Program-made: the position numbers and the translations under genes
Source: Trichosphaerium sp. ATCC 40318
Lineage: Eukaryota; Discosea; Flabellinia; Trichosidae
Assembly (NCBI GenBank): GCA_038496445.1
Contig: JALMLS010000135.1
Location: 1 to 32,413 of the forward strand
Direction: 5' to 3'
Length of the DNA: 32,413 nt
The notes under the pieces: model-generated
The model's database searches: none
What the model saw: the letters and a program-made list of their open reading frames with translations, nothing else
Told to the model about the DNA's origin: nothing
Shown: positions 20,616-31,146 of the stretch, one piece after another
Layout: each line of letters opens with the position of its first letter
Numbering within the stretch: the first letter of the stretch is position 1

Positions 20616-21721
20616 GGCGACGGCTTCTGATGGCTAGGTACAAAAATAATATTTGTTTCGTCACAATCGCTTACAATACCAGCCTTGGCGTTTAGCTTAT
20701 AGATATTTAGTCGTTACTCACTCACATTTACCATGAATTGTGTTGACGGATGGCAGATACACAAAGCACCTCAAAACACCCAAAGCCACTCTTTGTGGTC
20801 GAGCGAGCGCAACAAGTACCTTTACGTGTATTTTGTTGTACGATTAACCAGTAAGTCTCTAAAGGTTTGAAATGAGTATTTTAGTGCGTATATCGTATGT
20901 ACATGTATTAGAGAACAAGAATCTTAATTTTTCGGCCAGTACCTCCACAGATATTGGCTAGAGTAGTATCATGGCGTAGGTATAATAAATTACGCAAATT
21001 AAAGCTGGTTTATTGCCATTTAAAGTATTTTGGTTACAAGGCGACATAATATTTAGGCAACACAACAGGTGAAGTCCAGTAACAACAATCGAAAGTGTCG
21101 TATGAAGAGATTAACGCAAAAGACAAATTTAACCCGCATGCTAAATAGACGTAATTGCGGAGGTAAGTGAGCGAATAAGCGATAGTCGAAGTCGTTTTGA
21201 AAATTCATCAAAGCATCAAAAGTTCAGTTTACTTATATGTCGTTAACTCACTGTTGCGCTGTCAACTTCACTTTCCGCCAAATAGGAGCTTTCCAAGTTA
21301 TTTTTTATTGACAACTACCCGTTTAAAATTTGTGTTGAGCGCAGCAATTATAGATGCAGTAGTATCTGCTCGCTTTGCCAGAGCCTTAGTACGATTCCAG
21401 GCTAGACTTCGGTCTAGTCATTTGGTCTAATTGCATAGTGGTCAATGCACCGTATGCTCTTCGGAGTCTGGATCTTTTTTTGTTCAAGTGTTCACTGAGT
21501 TTGTCACCTTACGTGATAGAATGGCACTTAGGTACATTTTGTTCTTTGAATGCTCTTCAAAATTTGAATAGACTACATGATGTCTTACCATCCACTACTG
21601 TTAAAATGAGTGTATTTGCTCTTATTTTACCCTGCAAGCTTACGTACTTTAGCACATCGTAGATAACTGAACCGTTGCACCGCATTTACCGTATCATTTA
21701 TTACCATCTGTATCTTTTCTT
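20616..21721. other. Intergenic region and unresolved 5' exons of the next gene
   Basis: From about 21440 a frame reading VTLRDRMALR, then after a 38-nt intron-like gap (GTACAT...GAATAG) LHDVLPSTTVKMSVFAL, resembles the start of the Ig-like domain that precedes ENVAPF in the downstream gene. The final join to that exon is not resolved. 20616-21190 shows no supported gene. Confidence 0.35.
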
Positions 21722-24664
21722 CTTGATGGAAGCATAAACGCAATAGAAAATGTTGCCCCTTTCTATTTACATGGTGACGATGGACCTATCCCTAACGAAT
21801 GGCCTTCTAGTAATTTATACGGAAGACATACTCTTGCAGTAAAAGCACACTCTGGAGCAGGTGCAACAGGAAGAGCGTCTTCTACGTTTAACAGAAACTT
21901 TAAAAGTACAATATTTCTACTTCTTTTTTTTCTTTTCAACAACTAGCAAACCTTACTGTGTTTTAGTTGTCAATACTGTTGCTGGATCTGCACCTGGTAA
22001 AACGCAAGCTGAAAAATTCAACAGATTCTTGGATTCTTCCGCTGGCAATTCAGGTACTGTAACAAGCCTGTAACTTATTAATTTTGTAAGGCGGTGAATC
22101 ATGCGGAGCTGATCAAGGTACAAACAGAGTTGACTTGCAAAGAACCACTGATTCTGGCGGTGGTTGTAATGTTGGTTGGGTAACTTCTGGCGAATACTTT
22201 ATATCGACGGGTTCATTTAGAATCAACGCACGTGTTGCAGCAAGTGGTAGTGCAAGAAAGTCTTTCGACGTTCTTATTGACGGCAGCAAAAAAGCCACAA
22301 TCTCATTTACTGCTACTGGAGGTACGCTTTCTTTGCTTGACATTACAACTAGTGTTCTTACAACTTCTTTACAGGCCATCAAGTTTGGCGTACATACGGA
22401 GCTGATATTGGATCAGTATCTGCTGGCAAACATATCATTCGAATCAAGTTCAACGTTAATAGCTTAAACTTCAACTGGTTTGAAATTACAAGAAACGGTG
22501 GATCCACTCCTGCACCCCCATGACCAATGAGAACTGCACCTACAATTATAACAGATGGACATCGCTTTCATCCAGTCTATGTACGAACATTAGAGCCCAT
22601 CTTGCCCTTACACTTAGTCTCATTTGTTATTTTAGGTAACGTTTACTGGACCACAAAGAAGAGAGACTGACGCAGCCACTTTCACAAATTTCAGGCTTAA
22701 TTGCGTATTTAGACGTGGTGGCGGTTCGTGGACTATTCCTGGTTTCTTTGCTGCTGATGGTAACGCTGCTGAAACCTCAGCCACTTCCGGCAACAAATGG
22801 CGCTGTATTTTTACACCTCCATTCACAGGTGCGCTCTGGTTCTTGCTATAGAGAAGGCACATGTTGATTCCTCTTTAGGAACCTACTCTGTCACAGCTTC
22901 TTTTCGTACTGGTAACGACGTAGCAATGTCGCTCTCATCTACAGCTGGGCAAGTAACTTCTTTTAATGGTGCTTCTGGAACGTTCAATATTGGTGGCATA
23001 GGTGGTGATAAGAGGTAGTGTTGCACTGTTAACAATGAGAATAATCCCTTCTCATCAGCGTTGTAGGAACAACGGTATTCTAGAATACGTAGGCGAACAC
23101 TACATGCAATACTCAAGAACAAAAGACTACTTCATCAAGGGAGGTGCTGATTCTCCCGAAAACTTCTTGGGTACGATATTCTGTGTTGTTCGGGTCTCAA
23201 CTTCTTCTAACTTGGGTCTTAGCATACTATGAGTTTGATAATACGCCTAGTACTCATCGTTACAATCCACACGCACGTGATTGGAGATCTGGAGATCCTG
23301 TATTCAAAGGAAACAAGGGAAAGAATATTATCGGTGCTGTGAATTATCTCGCTTCAAAGGGAATGAACTCTATCTATTTCTTGACTATGAATGCTCCTTT
23401 GGGAGATGGTATGTGAGTACTAACCTTGTTTCTAAAGGTAAGGATGTGTACCCTTGGATCAACAAAAATGAACGTTTCAAGTTTGATGTGAGTAAATTGG
23501 CGCAATGGGATGTTGTATTTACGCATATGGACACTAAAGGTATGTTTCTACTACTACTCTCCTGCCGTGGTTCTTATCATTTCCGCAACAGGTGTTATGC
23601 TTCATATTGTTACTCAGGAAACTGAAAATGATCAACAACTTGATGGAGGTGCTTTGGGAAGACAAAGAAAAGTATACTACAGAGAACTTGTTGCTCGTTT
23701 TGGATACCATCCTGCAATCACGTGGAATCTTGGTGAAGAAAACACTAATACTGACTCTCAACGTTCTCAATTTACAGATTATATCGATAGATTGGATGCT
23801 TATAAGCACTTGATAGTTGTCCATACATACGGATCCGATCACGTATGTAGACGGCAGTTATTTGGTTTTTTCTCGAAATTTTAAAATCGTTCTCATATTT
23901 TTCTTTTTTCTTTAGGAGAAATCAAACTTCCTTGGAGCTTCTATTCAAACTAGGATAGATAATGTTGCTGCCGAAGTAAAAAATGGTGGCAAGCTACAGT
24001 ACGCCATTGGCGCCATACTTCCACGCTAACAAGCATTCGTAGGAAAGCAGAGGACCTAAATGGATTCTCACTTCTGATGAGATAGGACCTGCCCAGACTG
24101 GTGCCCTGACCCACCAAACGCAAATCATATTGAAGTTAGAACAAAAGTTCTTTGGGGATCCTCCTTCAAGATAATAAGTGAAGGAAACGAAGGAGATTTC
24201 TTTGACTTTCTTTTAGGTGGTGCCGGTTGTGAATGGTATTTTGGATACCAAGAAGCTCATAACGATCTCAACCTAGAAGATTTTCAGATCTCGTAACTCT
24301 GTTTGGGGCTGGACAAAACATGCTATCGATTTTATGCAAGGGTAAGGCATTCTTTATTATTGTAACAGTTTAGTTCAACTTTGTTTAGAATACCTTTTGT
24401 CAGTATGAGACCTTGTACAAGCAACTTGGGTAATGGTTATTGCTTTAAGCACTCTAGATTTTCGTGGTATCATTACCTACAGGTGGTACCTTGAACGTAG
24501 GAGCAGAGCTCGGTTCAGGTAGATGGGAGGCAATATTCTTTGATCCAAGAACTGGACAATACAGAGCTCCAAGAAGAGTAAGTAGCTCTAGGATTACTGC
24601 ACCAAACTCCCAAGATTGGGTTGCTATTGTAAAACCAGAGGGATACACTATTCCAAGAAACTAG
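21722..24664 (+). pseudogene. CBM6 / DUF5060-like / glycoside-hydrolase-like gene with damage
   Basis: Exons in phase: 21722-21905, 21967-22053, 22091-22321, 22375-22580, 22636-22828, 22879-23014, 23067-23170, 23223-23408, 23438-23539, 23592-23842, 23916-23998, 24048-24177, 24217-24341, 24389-24664. Domains in order: an Ig-like tail (DGSINAIENVAPF, GRHTLAVKAHSG), CBM6 (DLQRTTDSGGGCNVGW, NFNWFEI), DUF5060-like ([33 protein letters not shown]), a TIM-barrel glycoside-hydrolase-like region ([47 protein letters not shown]) and a collagen-binding-like C-terminus (WEAIFFDPRTGQY). Relatives are mostly bacterial. Damage: an in-frame TGA at 22521, then ATG at 22527; a one-base loss near 24106, an extra T near 24281 and a one-base loss near 24462. 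The flanking reading frame is otherwise clear. Either a decaying acquired gene or assembly errors; the intact neighbours favour decay. A 29-nt intron is at 23409-23437. Confidence 0.85.
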
Positions 24665-24951
24665 AAAGTATTAAACAATCTTGTCAGAATAAACACTTTA
24701 TTAGACATTGATTACTTTGCATGGGTTTTTCATCCTTGACACTGAGATCTTGGGCAATTGTAAATAGAATTAGTATCTCATGTGCTATTGAACGTAGAAC
24801 TGTAAAAAAAACTTACAATACGCACCGAGATGATATCTGAGAACCACATTCGTGTCGGCTACCATGTCAATGGAAAGGAAACTCATTACCTTTAATATCT
24901 TAAGCCCGATGCTAGTTTAAGTGACTTGGGATGTGCAATATTTGAGTTGTA

Positions 24952-25542
24952 ATGGGACTAAAGAACTCACGTGAAAGTATCATTTTGGCAATACCTTTAG
25001 AGCTTCAGCACATGATAATCTCACTAGACACGGAAGTATACCTAAAATGGCCGTTATTAAACCACCAAACAGCAACAACATCAAGATATGACTATATACT
25101 AGAAAAGAATGGTGTTTTCCTTAAATTCTCGTATTATCGAGTTTTAAAGTCACGCACGTGCTTTCAAAATGGTGTATTACATGGTAGGCATGAGACATGG
25201 TATGTTACGCATAGAGACGGTAAACTATGGGATAAAGAACATGCTATTGCCAAGAAAACTTGTTGTTCCTATAAAAATGGGAAATTGGATGGAGAATATA
25301 CTTCTTGGCATCGTAATGGTAACATGTCTTGTCAATGTACTTACAAGAATGGTTTACGAGAAGGCGAGTTTAAGAGATGGCATTCGAATGGTAGTGTTAA
25401 TGAGTTTTTCGAATGTGTCAATGGCGAGCCAGATGGAGATTATAGAAGGTGGTATCCTGATGGAGTTATAGATATTCATTCGTTCTATCGAAATGGAAAG
25501 TGTGTAAAGGTCTTTGAAATGAATAAATTGCCCTATAAGTAG
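24952..25542 (+). CDS. F-box-like / MORN-2 repeat protein B
   Basis: A single-exon 196-aa protein with a clear ATG. The N-terminus ILAIPLELQHMIISLDTEVY is the counterpart of the F-box-like start in the protein at 12778. About five divergent MORN-2 units follow, for example GVLHGRHETWYV, GKLDGEYTSWHRNGNMSCQC, GLREGEFKRWHSNGSVNEFF and GEPDGDYRRWYPDGVID. The gene lies 287 bases after the carbohydrate-active pseudogene, same strand. Like its paralogue it lacks introns while neighbours are intron-rich, consistent with viral or retro-origin, though that is inference. It probably acts as a protein-binding adaptor; binding partners are unknown. Confidence 0.85.
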   Translation: MGLKNSRESIILAIPLELQHMIISLDTEVYLKWPLLNHQTATTSRYDYILEKNGVFLKFSYYRVLKSRTCFQNGVLHGRHETWYVTHRDGKLWDKEHAIAKKTCCSYKNGKLDGEYTSWHRNGNMSCQCTYKNGLREGEFKRWHSNGSVNEFFECVNGEPDGDYRRWYPDGVIDIHSFYRNGKCVKVFEMNKLPYK

Positions 25543-25561
25543 GTTTCTTCCTTAACAATTA

Positions 25562-25834
25562 ATGGAACACCCATATACATTAAGGATACGAAAATTCCTG
25601 CCATACCTTGGAGTGTTAATATCCTACAAACAAGTCAGTAATAATACCATCTTGGTGATTGTTATGGTACATTTCAATCAAAAGGCTTTTTTAGCTGTAA
25701 ATATTTTACTATTACCAGAATTCTATATAGATAACTCGCTATTCTTAAAGGACTTCATTGGCAGGTTCTTGTGTGCTATCCACAGGGTGTATCCAGAACT
25801 TGTCATGTTACCAATAGAAAGCATTATTGTTTGA
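25562..25834 (+). CDS. Short open frame after MORN gene, hypothetical
   Basis: 90 codons from ATG (MEHPYTLRIRKFLPYLGVLI), hydrophobic in its middle (NILLLPEF), ending at 25834, only 19 bases after the MORN-2 gene. No recognised motif; it may be a downstream non-coding frame or a small protein. Confidence 0.25.
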   Translation: MEHPYTLRIRKFLPYLGVLISYKQVSNNTILVIVMVHFNQKAFLAVNILLLPEFYIDNSLFLKDFIGRFLCAIHRVYPELVMLPIESIIV

Positions 25835-26124
25835 ATGTAAGCAAACAATGAGCTTCCTTTATGTAATAAACAGATTCTCCTTACATGTTTTGCAACAGTA
25901 CACATCATGCAGTGCGTAGGTTACCGAGTAAACTTTGGCTTCCTCCCAAAAGCCGTCTATCGATCTAATACGGTAGAAATTCCTTGCGAACAAAATATAT
26001 CATATTATTATTTCGTTTGGAACCTTATACGACAGTCTCTACTCTATTTCTCACCGCTTTAGCAGTACATGAGAAACTCCAGATATTATCACTCAAAAGT
26101 TGGAATGCGTACTTCTACGAAGAA

Positions 26125-26134
26125 ATCACGTGAT
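26125..26134. promoter_or_regulatory. ATCACGTGAT palindrome
   Basis: A perfect 10-bp palindrome 188 bases upstream of the ankyrin-PARP ATG, identical to copies at 4711 and 9458. Confidence 0.4.
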
Positions 26135-26236
26135 ACCTTTTTTACGCTAATTTTTTTTCGCGAATAGAAATCAATACAAGTATTAACTCTCCGCGAGATT
26201 AACATATTTATCCTTACGTCCAACCATTAACAGCGT

Positions 26237-26257
26237 TACGGTAAACTGTTTACCGTA
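26237..26257. promoter_or_regulatory. 21-bp dyad TACGGTAAAC-T-GTTTACCGTA
   Basis: Two perfect 10-base arms surround one central base, 64 bases before the ATG at 26322. The symmetry and position suggest a dimeric transcription-factor site; this is inference. Confidence 0.45.
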
Positions 26258-26321
26258 CACACTAACAATCATCATACTTTCCGGTGTAATTTTAAAACAA
26301 CTACGCTAGTGACAACGCGTT

Positions 26322-29300
26322 ATGGCGGAAACACCAGGCAAAGAAAACCCAAATAATGCGACAGATTTACTCCACGCAGGTAACAGCAGGAAATACATTA
26401 ATTCTTTCTCATGGCTTGACTGTAGTGCGTACTGGGGATATTAAAATGGTTTCGTCAACTTTACTAAAGGCGGATTCGAATAGTGATATTGATACTCTTG
26501 ATATTAAAACTGGAGAAACAGCTTTACATTGTGCAGGTAATATCAGCGTCACACGTGATTGCGAATAAGTAAACTTATTTTTTTGTATTTTGTTAGCCAA
26601 AGAAGGATACAGTTTAATTGTATCTGCATTACTAAACGCAAATGCAAATATTGATGTTGTTGATAACCGCAAATTGACACCTTTGATGTGGGCGGGTAAC
26701 ATATCAGGTGAGATACAACGTTAACTCATCATTGATTAGCACAAAATGGACACAATGAAGTTGTATCAATACTAATCAAAGCCAATGCAAATGTTAATGC
26801 TGTTGATGAAGATGGATGGACAGCTTTGATGTATGCAGGTAATAATATCACAGATACAATGTGCAACTCACATCGCCATTTAGAACAAAAAGAAACTGTA
26901 TCCTTACTAATCAAAGCCGATGCTGACGTCAATGCTGTTGATAAAGACGAAAACTCAGTTTTACTTAATACAGGTAATATTGTTGTGTCATAACTGCAGC
27001 TTGCTCAATTGCCTTAGTGTACGGATGCAGACCATGTACAGTAGAAATTGTGTCAATGTTGATTGCAGCAAAGGCCAATGTTGATGCTACTAACAAACGA
27101 GGAGAGACAGCTTTACTTTGTGCAGGTGAAAGTCACAAGTTTTTCTTAACTTAAACAAGTCACACTTTCTTTTAGCTCAATACGGTAACACCAGTATTGT
27201 TTCCGTGTTAATAAAAGTAAACGCAAATATAGAAGTTGCTGATAAAAAATATGGCAAAACAGCTTTACTTTATGCAGGTAACGTGCTACAAAAAGTATTT
27301 TACACTTATTTTATTTGTTTGTAAAAAAAATGCTTGCTCTTATAGTATTTTCGCATCCATCAGTGCATTTAATGAGTAAAAATCTTCTTTTGCACTCACG
27401 CGACAGTACCAACAGCCACCAACAAAACTAGCGAGAAAAAACCTTACCTTTTTATACTTTGTGGTTGGGTGTAGAGTAGTACACGTACATTCCCCAAATA
27501 TTCCTCAAATTCTACATTCTAAATGACGTTCTCATTTTTGCTTTAGCTGAGAACAACGGTGATAAGTTTACTGAAATTTGTTCACTGTTATTAAATGTAA
27601 AAGCGAATGTTGATGTTGTTGATAAAGATGGCAAAACAGCTTTACTTTATGCAGGTAACGTCACTTCAAATACCATTCAAAACAATTGATTGACAACCTA
27701 TAGTGGAATGTAGTAACAACAAAGTCATTTCAATGCTAATCGGAGCAGGCGCAAACACCGAAATTGGAGTTGATAAATACGGAAACACAGCTTTACTTTA
27801 CGCAGGTAATACCACAACAGTCTGTACAACAGCTGTCACTCACCCTACAATAAAGCAAGTAGTCGAAACTCAGAAGCTGTGGCAATGTTAATTGAAGCAA
27901 AAGCAAACGTAAACGCTGCCACAAAACAAGGTGAAACAGCTTTATATTTTGCAGGTAACTGTGCTTAACCCACATAAATTCCAACTCACGTTTCCTTTAA
28001 GTGCAGTATAGTGAAGATGTTTTTGACATTTCAATGTTGCTAGCAGCAAAAGCAAATACTGAAGTTGTTGATTCATATGGAAATACGCCCTTAATTCTAT
28101 CAGGTAACATGTCAAGTTCTTATCCAATTAATTTCGGTTAACTTATGTTGCCTGTAGTACAACAGGGATATAAAGAAAGGGTTTCAATGTTAATTCAAGC
28201 GAATGCAAATATCGACGCAAAGGATAAAGAAGGAAATACAGCTTTACATATAGCAGGTGGCACAACAGAATAAAAACTAGCGGCTGATACTGATATTTTC
28301 CTTTAGTCCTCTATTCTCACCTTAAAGTTTTATCAATGCTGGTAAAAGCAAATGCCAATATTGATGCCACCAACAACGAGGGAGAGACTCCTTTGATCTA
28401 TGCAGGTACCTTTGTATCACACGATAGACAAAACTTTTTTTTGAAACTCACTTTATTTTTAGCACGTTTAAGTCTTAGGAGTAGTTGTGAGGTGATGTCA
28501 ATCTTGATCGCAGGAAATGCAAACATTGACGCAGCTGATAATGACGGAAATACAGCTTTATTTCATGCAGGTAACGTGACAGTCGTAAATAGTCTACAAG
28601 AACTAACATTGCTGTAGTTAAAGAATATAACAATAAAGTTGTGTCTATGTTAATAAAAGCAAACGCCACTATTGACATAGCTAATAATAAAGGAGAGACA
28701 CCTCTACTTTATGCAGGTGATGTAACAAGATATTAATATAGACTGTAACTCACTTCTTTCTACAGCGCATGCGGGCTTGAATGCAGTTGTGATGCTACTC
28801 AAAGCAATGGCAAATATTGCACCTATCAGCTTTGATGAAGAAACTCTTAATCACGGTGTGTTCGCCACTTGTTTGTAAATTGACCGAGGACTTATTTTGT
28901 GTTTAGATTCAGGAATAATGACTTCATTATTCTTCACTTTACTAAAAGAAACTGGCGGCATTTTGCCGTCTACAAAACTTTGGCAAGACTTTTTTCGAGT
29001 ACTGTTAATCAACATGATTCACTTACAAGAATCTGGGTCTGTTGAGTTGTTCATTAATGTTTTAAAACTCCTACCATATTTTCAACAATCACGTGATCTA
29101 TGGCTCTCTTGTTCATACTTCAAAAGCAAACATAAATCAAGCAGAGATAGAGAGTTAACAGCGGCAGATATTAATACATGGCTGCAACAATTGGTATGCT
29201 AAGAATATACAGTACCTACTAATACATGCCCAGCCAACACGTTCTTATTTTGAACTGGCAATGGTAAAAGGTATTTGTCATTTAATTTGTACAATATGTG

Positions 29301-31146
29301 ATCCCAAGCTTGCATTTTCGCAAGTACGTTACCTGATAATAACACACAAACCAGAAAATCATTCAACAATATCTTCCTAACACTTGTTTTTTTTTTCTCC
29401 TCAGGATTTTTGGAAAGGGGACGGAGAATTAATGAAAGGTATTCTTTACGACCTTCCTAAAGACATGTGGGGTGATAATTCAGAGCAATATGACGATTTA
29501 GAAGCTACCAAATGCATTACAGGTAGGAAGTTAGTGTTTTGTACCTAGTTTTGTTTACAACAAACTGTAAGGATTAAAAAGCAAACGCAGATGGGATATA
29601 AATCCACGACTGAATTACTCATACAATTGGGACAGATCTAAAGTCACGTGCGTTCAATATTGTTGTATTTATTTTTAACTATGTAATTTTTTTTTAAGTG
29701 GGTTTGTATCAAATGCGACTCATTACAGAACACTGAACCTTCTTGATACAAATGATAAAGTAGCTGTAAGAGAATTAAACATCCTAAAACAAGAATTGTC
29801 AACAATGCATGGTTTCAACAAATACAATCTTGTAGAAGCAACTCTAGTTTGTAACGATATCTTGACTGAAACCTTTGGAAGAGCCAACAAACTATTGAAA
29901 TACAGACATCAGTACGATATCCAAAAGAACAAATTATGGTATTGATTGCCCTTGTAATTCTAACCTCTATTTAAAGGGATCTACCAAGCTTGTTTAAAAA
30001 GCAGGAATGGAAGGAAGATAATATTAATAAGGATTACAGAGATGCTGTTTACCAAAAGTATGAGGCACTCGCTCCACAAAATGGATCAACTGATGCTGAT
30101 GACGCTTCAGCAGTAGATGTAAGTAGTCCTGCTCAAATCGTGCTTACAATCTTGTTTTTAGTTACCAGTGATATTGATGGTACATGGAACTAGTGAAGAA
30201 GCAGCGTACAGTATTGTAGCAGCTGGTTTTGGGACTGTGAGCTCTTTGGATGCTGGTTACTATGGTCAAGGCATTTACTTCACTGTACGCTAAACAAAAC
30301 CGTTTAAATTATGCACGTGCTCACATTTTTCTTTGAATATCAGAGGAGTATCAAATACGCTTGTTCATATGATGCCTCAGGAAAAGGAGAAAATACCCTT
30401 ATCCTAAGTTTTGTCACGCCTGGCAATACATATCCTGTAAGTAATCAACATATATAGCCACGTTAACTTTTTTATCTTAAGGTCCATTCAAATGACGTCT
30501 TAAGAGGGAACCCAATAAAGCCAGGATACCAAAGCCATTACGCGTTGGTAGACCACTCAGGTAAACCTCTGAAAGAAGGGAAACTAAAAACAGCAGTGTA
30601 CGATGAGCTTGTTGTTGCACAAGGTACAATCAAGAAACAAATGGTATTTATTTAGTTCTTACTTATGATGAGTTCAGATAATCAAACCATTGCTCGTTAC
30701 ATCATCAAAGTGGTACCGAAAAGGAAAGACATCGAGCCAAAGAAAAGCGATAGAGCCATGAAGAAGAATATAAACATAAATAAACCAAATGAACAGGTTG
30801 TGTCTGGTAATAATTCAGATGACTCAGATGACGTATACAATTCTGATGACGACAACTTCATTAGTAGCCGGTAAGAATTACACTTCTATTCTTTTTGCTA
30901 ATTGGCAATACAAGAAAACTATGGGCTTCTCATGTAGAGCCTGATGAAGAAGAGTCAAACAATAATCTCAATACCGAACAAAAACCAAGTAATGAGGATC
31001 TGGAGCAAGCCAACAGAAACTTATCCCATAGTATTGCAAATCAGAAAAAATACATTGCTGAGTTACAAGAAACCAACAATAACTTACAAGCAAGGCTTGC
31101 TGAAGTACTGGATAAAATAGCTCGTCTTGAAACTGGGAAGAATTAA
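26322..31146 (+). CDS. Ankyrin-repeat PARP (tankyrase-like architecture), 25 exons
   Basis: Exons join in frame to 1042 codons. Exon 1 (26322-26379) carries the ATG. Exons 2-16 each encode one ankyrin repeat (about 33 aa) bounded by phase-1 introns after GCAG: 26426-26536, 26597-26695, 26740-26838, 26884-26973, 27042-27125, 27176-27277, 27547-27654, 27704-27805, 27856-27954, 28002-28103, 28158-28256, 28307-28405, 28463-28570, 28618-28716, 28766-28855. Then 28907-29193, 29405-29529, 29699-29938, 29977-30118, 30162-30284, 30344-30436, 30482-30623, 30678-30870, 30915-31146. The C-terminal half holds a helical linker and a PARP catalytic domain with the H-Y-E triad: HGTSEEAAYSIVAAGFG (His 789), GYYGQGIYF (Tyr 820), YDELVVAQ (Glu 895), finishing ARYIIKVV. 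An acidic DDSDD stretch and a coiled coil end the protein. ADP-ribosylation of ankyrin-bound partners is expected. The donor at 29530 (GTTAGT) is the weakest splice. Confidence 0.94.
26426..28855 (+). repeat. Exon-intron module repeated 15 times (ankyrin)
   Basis: The unit is an exon of 84-111 nt (mostly 99 or 102) ending ACAGCTTTACTTTATGCAG-like, then a short intron beginning GTAA/GTGA. All introns interrupt the repeat at the same codon position in phase 1, so modules can be duplicated without frame change. Intron sequences differ from one another. The intron at 27278-27546 is unusually long (269 nt). Confidence 0.85.

Larger units (their letters stand above)
25835..26321. other. Promoter region of the ankyrin-PARP gene
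   Basis: No gene is supported. It contains ATCACGTGAT (26125-26134) and a 21-bp near-perfect dyad (26237-26257) ahead of the ATG at 26322. Confidence 0.5.

Noticed and set aside
22113-22382. Minus-strand open frames opposite the CBM6 region.
   Set aside because: Antisense shadows; the plus strand carries the recognisable CBM6 sequence.
27793-28127. Minus-strand Leu/Gln-rich open frames opposite ankyrin exons.
   Set aside because: Reverse complement of repeated ankyrin coding sequence; no independent support.
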